Shown here: positions 5,027 to 7,024 of the stretch, piece by piece
How the letters are laid out: every line of letters starts with the position of its first letter
How positions within the stretch are numbered: position 1 is the first letter of the stretch
Source: an uncultured Clostridia bacterium
GTDB lineage: Bacteria > Bacillota > Clostridia > TANB77 > CAG-508
Assembly (NCBI GenBank): GCA_944388615.1
Contig: CALXJL010000074.1
Location: 1-7,024, forward strand
Direction: 5' to 3'
Length of the DNA: 7,024 nt
The notes under the pieces: model-generated
Seen by the model: only the letters and a program-made list of their open reading frames with translations
Told to the model about the DNA's origin: nothing
Databases searched by the model: none
Position numbers and translations under genes: made by a program

Positions 5027-5058
5027 AGAAATCTCTCCTTTATATTACAATTTTATGT

Positions 5059-5067
5059 ATTATATCA
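5059..5067 (-). promoter_or_regulatory. Extended -10 promoter of the DUF4364-like gene
   Basis: On the minus strand TGATATAAT (5067 down to 5059) is a perfect TATAAT preceded by TGn, 33 bases before the ATG at 5026. The -35 position is T-rich and poor (TAGTTT at 17 bases' spacing), which an extended -10 can offset. Confidence 0.6.
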
Positions 5068-5105
5068 CAAAAAACAGAAAAAAACTATTATTTTATACTG
5101 AAAAA

Positions 5106-5114
5106 TGTTATAAT
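5106..5114 (+). promoter_or_regulatory. Extended -10 promoter of the J-domain gene
   Basis: TGTTATAAT is a perfect TATAAT (5109-5114) with TGn directly before it, about 40 bases before the ATG at 5155. No good -35 is seen. With the opposite promoter at 5059-5067, it makes a compact divergent pair whose -10 boxes are about 45 bases apart. Confidence 0.6.
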
Positions 5115-5154
5115 ATTTATAAGTAATTTGTAATATATTGGAAAGAGTGATGGG

Positions 5155-5772
5155 ATGAATTTATATGAAGTATTAGAAGTGAGTGAAAAAGCATCTAAAG
5201 AAATAATAGATAAAGCATATAGAACATTAGCTAAAAAATATCATCCGGATTTACAAACACCAGAAAATAAAACACAAGCTGAAAATAAAATGAAGATGAT
5301 TAATGAGGCATATTCAGTATTATCTGATGATAACCAGAGATCTAAATATGATGAAAAATTGAGGATTCAAAGAGATGAGTTAAAACGCCAAGAAATCCAA
5401 AGGCAAATTAATGAACAGCAAAAAATGTATAACAGACAAAATAATGATCAAAATAATAGACAAAGTAATATTACATATGAGGTTTTTAAAAATGAGCCAA
5501 AACAATCTATGAATTATAAAGAAAAAATAAAAAATTATGTTAGATATGCTAAACAACCTAATAATGTGGAATATAATGAGTCTAATAGGTTTATGGATAT
5601 GATAAGACCTACTCTTAGAAAAATAAAAGAATGGGTATTCACAATACTTATAATGTTAGTAATTATATTTATTATATGGAAAATTCCTTTTACACATAAT
5701 ATGTTAGTGGAGGTATATGAAGAAAATCCTATTATCAAAGGATTGGTGGATGCAATAATCAGCCTGTTTTAA
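5155..5772 (+). CDS. Membrane-anchored J-domain protein (DnaJ-like)
   Basis: A 205-residue Hsp40-type protein. Residues 1-68 form a complete J domain with the HPD motif at 30-32 (KKYHPDL) and the helix IV-type end NEAYSVLSDDNQRSKYDE (50-67), so it should stimulate DnaK ATPase. There is no Gly/Phe region, zinc-finger or substrate-binding domain as in true DnaJ. Residues 69-105 are charged and Gln/Asn-rich, probably disordered. A basic stretch (about 122-159) precedes one membrane helix at about 160-178, followed by a short tail. The J domain would be cytoplasmic by the positive-inside rule. The start lacks a strong ribosome-binding site (GGAAAG at 5140-5145). It probably recruits DnaK to the membrane; the substrate is unknown. 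It is monocistronic and divergent from the DUF4364-like gene. Confidence 0.85.
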   Translation: MNLYEVLEVSEKASKEIIDKAYRTLAKKYHPDLQTPENKTQAENKMKMINEAYSVLSDDNQRSKYDEKLRIQRDELKRQEIQRQINEQQKMYNRQNNDQNNRQSNITYEVFKNEPKQSMNYKEKIKNYVRYAKQPNNVEYNESNRFMDMIRPTLRKIKEWVFTILIMLVIIFIIWKIPFTHNMLVEVYEENPIIKGLVDAIISLF

Positions 5773-5858
5773 CCTATTGCAAAAATATTACAAATAATAT
5801 ATAATATGGAATATTATTACAATACTGTTAAATGTATATTACAGTTGCATTATTAATA

Positions 5859-5886
5859 TTGACATATAAAAAAATATGATTAAAAT
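5859..5886 (+). promoter_or_regulatory. Sigma-A promoter for rsmD
   Basis: TTGACA (5859-5864) and TAAAAT (5881-5886) are separated by 16 bases. This sits 18 bases before the rsmD ATG, so the leader would be only about 10-12 bases. The rest of the spacer after the J-domain gene (5773-5858) holds weak A/T inverted repeats but no clear terminator. Confidence 0.6.
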
Positions 5887-5904
5887 ATAGATATAAGAGG
5901 TAAT

Positions 5905-6462
5905 ATGAGGATTATAAGTGGAACTGCAAAAGGAACAAAATTAGATACAATAAGTGAGGAAATAACAAGACCTACATTGGATAGGGTAAAGGAATCATTA
6001 TTTAGTATTATTCAAAATAATATACAAGATTCGATAGTATTTGATGTTTTCTCTGGTAGTGGTGCATTGGGATTGGAATGTTTAAGTAGAGGCGGAAAAA
6101 TAGCTTATTTATGTGATAAATCATATAAAGCAATAAATATAATAAAGAAAAATGCAGAAAAGACGAAATTGATTGATAAAACAGTGATAATGCAAAAGAG
6201 TTATACAAAATCAATAGAAGAACTATCAGATATTAAATTTGACTTAATTTTTATAGATCCACCTTATAAAGAAAATATTGCAGTAAAATCAATAAAGCTA
6301 ATTATGGAAAATAATATGTTAAAAAAAGATGGAATTTTAGTATTAGAAACAGATAATGAAAAAAGAGAATTAGAACAATTACAGAATATACCTAATATAA
6401 ATATAATTAATACAAGAACTTATGGAAGAGTTACTCTGTTCTTTATTAATGGAAGGAGTTAG
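5905..6462 (+). CDS. rsmD: 16S rRNA (guanine(966)-N(2))-methyltransferase RsmD
   Basis: A 185-residue S-adenosylmethionine-dependent enzyme that methylates N2 of G966 (E. coli numbering) in 16S rRNA during 30S assembly. The N-terminus MRIISGTAKGTKL and the segment TRPTLDRVKESLFSII (21-36) are family hallmarks. The SAM-binding motif FDVFSGSGALGLE lies at 46-58, with an acidic residue at Asp71 for the ribose. The catalytic (D/N)PPY motif is DPPY at 118-121. Length is normal. The start follows AAGAGGT with short spacing (about four bases). The frequent partner coaD is not directly downstream. Instead a coiled-coil gene starts four bases after the stop, so the two are probably cotranscribed. Confidence 0.95.
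   Translation: MRIISGTAKGTKLDTISEEITRPTLDRVKESLFSIIQNNIQDSIVFDVFSGSGALGLECLSRGGKIAYLCDKSYKAINIIKKNAEKTKLIDKTVIMQKSYTKSIEELSDIKFDLIFIDPPYKENIAVKSIKLIMENNMLKKDGILVLETDNEKRELEQLQNIPNINIINTRTYGRVTLFFINGRS
6451..6458 (+). promoter_or_regulatory. Ribosome-binding site that fixes the downstream start
   Basis: GGAAGGAG lies within the last codons of rsmD, eight bases before the ATG at 6467. It argues against the upstream in-frame ATGs at 6422 and 6449, which lack such a site and would overlap rsmD. Confidence 0.8.
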
Positions 6463-6466
6463 CAAA

Positions 6467-6904
6467 ATGGAAATATTTACATTATTAGATTCGTTAGAAG
6501 AAATGATAGAAAATAGTAGAAATCTACCTTTTTCTGCTAAGGTGATAGTAGATGGGGAAGAAATACTAGATATGATAAAAGAAATAAGATTGAAATTACC
6601 AGAAGAACTAAAACAAGCAAAATGGGTTAAAGAAGAGAGAGAAAGAATTTTACTTGAGGCAAAAAAAGAAGCTGAGGGTATTGTTAAAGAGGCAGAGAAT
6701 AGAATTATATCTATGATAGATGAACATGAGATAACAAGAAAAGCATATGAGCAAAAAGCGGAAATTATAGAGACTGCAAATGAAATGTCTAGAGAAATTT
6801 CAAAAGGCACTAAAGAATATGCTGATAATATGCTATCAAGTTTAGAAGCTACTTTAGAAGAAGTTTTAAAAGTGGTACAAAATAATAGAAAAGAATTAAA
6901 ATAA
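6467..6904 (+). CDS. Coiled-coil protein, ATP-synthase-B-like/DivIVA-like
   Basis: A 145-residue acidic, largely helical protein. It resembles small clostridial proteins often labelled 'ATPase' or 'DivIVA/V-type ATP synthase-like' near rsmD and coaD; no enzymatic motif (no Walker A/B) is visible. Residues 1-20 (MEIFTLLDSLEEMIENSRNL) and PFSAKVIVDGEEILDMIKEI (21-40) form a conserved-looking head. KQAKWVKEERERI (49-61) leads into a long heptad-like helix (about 55-112) rich in Glu, Lys and Ala. Residues 113-145 form a second amphipathic helix. There is no signal peptide or membrane segment. It is probably a dimeric scaffold, but its function is unknown. It starts four bases after rsmD, using a ribosome-binding site inside rsmD. 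Confidence 0.8.
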   Translation: MEIFTLLDSLEEMIENSRNLPFSAKVIVDGEEILDMIKEIRLKLPEELKQAKWVKEERERILLEAKKEAEGIVKEAENRIISMIDEHEITRKAYEQKAEIIETANEMSREISKGTKEYADNMLSSLEATLEEVLKVVQNNRKELK

Positions 6905-6932
6905 TAAATATAATGGAGGATATAAAATATTC

Positions 6933-6957
6933 TTCATTTTTTTGTCTAAAAAATGAA
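6933..6957. other. A/T hairpin after the coiled-coil gene
   Basis: TTCATTTTTT (6933-6942) pairs with AAAAAATGAA (6948-6957) in ten pairs around a five-base loop. The plus strand continues CATAAAAAATATT, with no T-run. The minus strand continues GAATATTTTATAT. It may weakly end the rsmD unit or act for a leftward transcript. An orphan GGAGG at 6915-6919 lies just before it with no start codon at a usable distance. Confidence 0.4.
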
Positions 6958-6995
6958 CATAAAAAATATTATTGTAAAAAAATATAAAAAAGTAG

Positions 6996-7024
6996 TTGAC
7001 AATAAAAGAATAACGTGGTAATAT
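6996..7024 (+). promoter_or_regulatory. Strong sigma-A promoter reading out of the window
   Basis: A perfect -35 TTGACA (6996-7001), a 17-base spacer and TAATAT (7019-7024) preceded by TGG form an extended -10 promoter. The transcript would begin beyond the window edge, so the gene it serves is not visible. Confidence 0.7.

Noticed and set aside
5773..5858. AATAATAT/ATATTATT inverted repeat as the terminator of the J-domain gene
   Set aside because: The stem is eight A-T pairs with a long loop and no T-run; similar repeats are common at this base composition.
6379..6810. Minus-strand 143-codon frame opposite rsmD and the coiled-coil gene
   Set aside because: The plus-strand genes have ribosome-binding sites and family features. 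This Ser/Ile-rich frame is the antisense of a Glu/Lys-rich coiled coil.
6953..7021. 22-codon plus-strand frame near the window end
   Set aside because: No Shine-Dalgarno at proper spacing. It overlaps a hairpin arm and the outgoing promoter.

Overview
The window is very AT-rich. AGA arginine codons dominate, Shine-Dalgarno sites are strong (AAGGAGGT-like) and promoters are sigma-A-like, often with an extended TGn -10. With a Firmicutes-style L10 leader, a DUF4364-type protein, ScpB, RsmD and a small coiled-coil protein, this points to a low-GC Firmicute, most likely a member of Clostridia. I cannot name genus or species.

Positions 1-3620 hold the conserved translation and secretion cluster, all on the plus strand: rpmG (L33), secE, nusG, rplK (L11), rplA (L1), rplJ (L10) and rplL (L7/L12). 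Between the genes lie regulatory RNAs. There is a possible L1-binding hairpin just before rplA and a well-formed L10 leader with a kink-turn-like core before rplJ. Smaller hairpins sit before rplK and rplL. The unit ends at a strong intrinsic terminator right after rplL, and the expected rpoB/rpoC do not follow.

Positions 3612-5026 hold a 47-codon minus-strand gene, a divergent promoter region, scpB (plus) and a DUF4364-like winged-helix gene (minus). The small gene shares a two-way terminator with rplL. scpB and the DUF4364 gene converge on a second palindromic terminator made from the last codons of both genes, so both proteins end in the same residues (IEDKE).

Positions 5027-6904 begin with a second divergent promoter region. 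It is followed by a membrane-anchored J-domain protein, then rsmD (16S rRNA guanine-N2 methyltransferase) with its own promoter. A coiled-coil protein is translationally close to rsmD. The window ends with a hairpin and a strong promoter that fires out of it.

Most of the content is conserved housekeeping machinery. I see no mobile element, CRISPR array, tRNA, rRNA or obvious defence system. The most interesting points are the terminators overlapping coding ends, the alternative foldings of the rplJ leader, the acidic tail on SecE, the small unannotated-type gene and the break in the ribosomal-protein/RNA-polymerase gene order.
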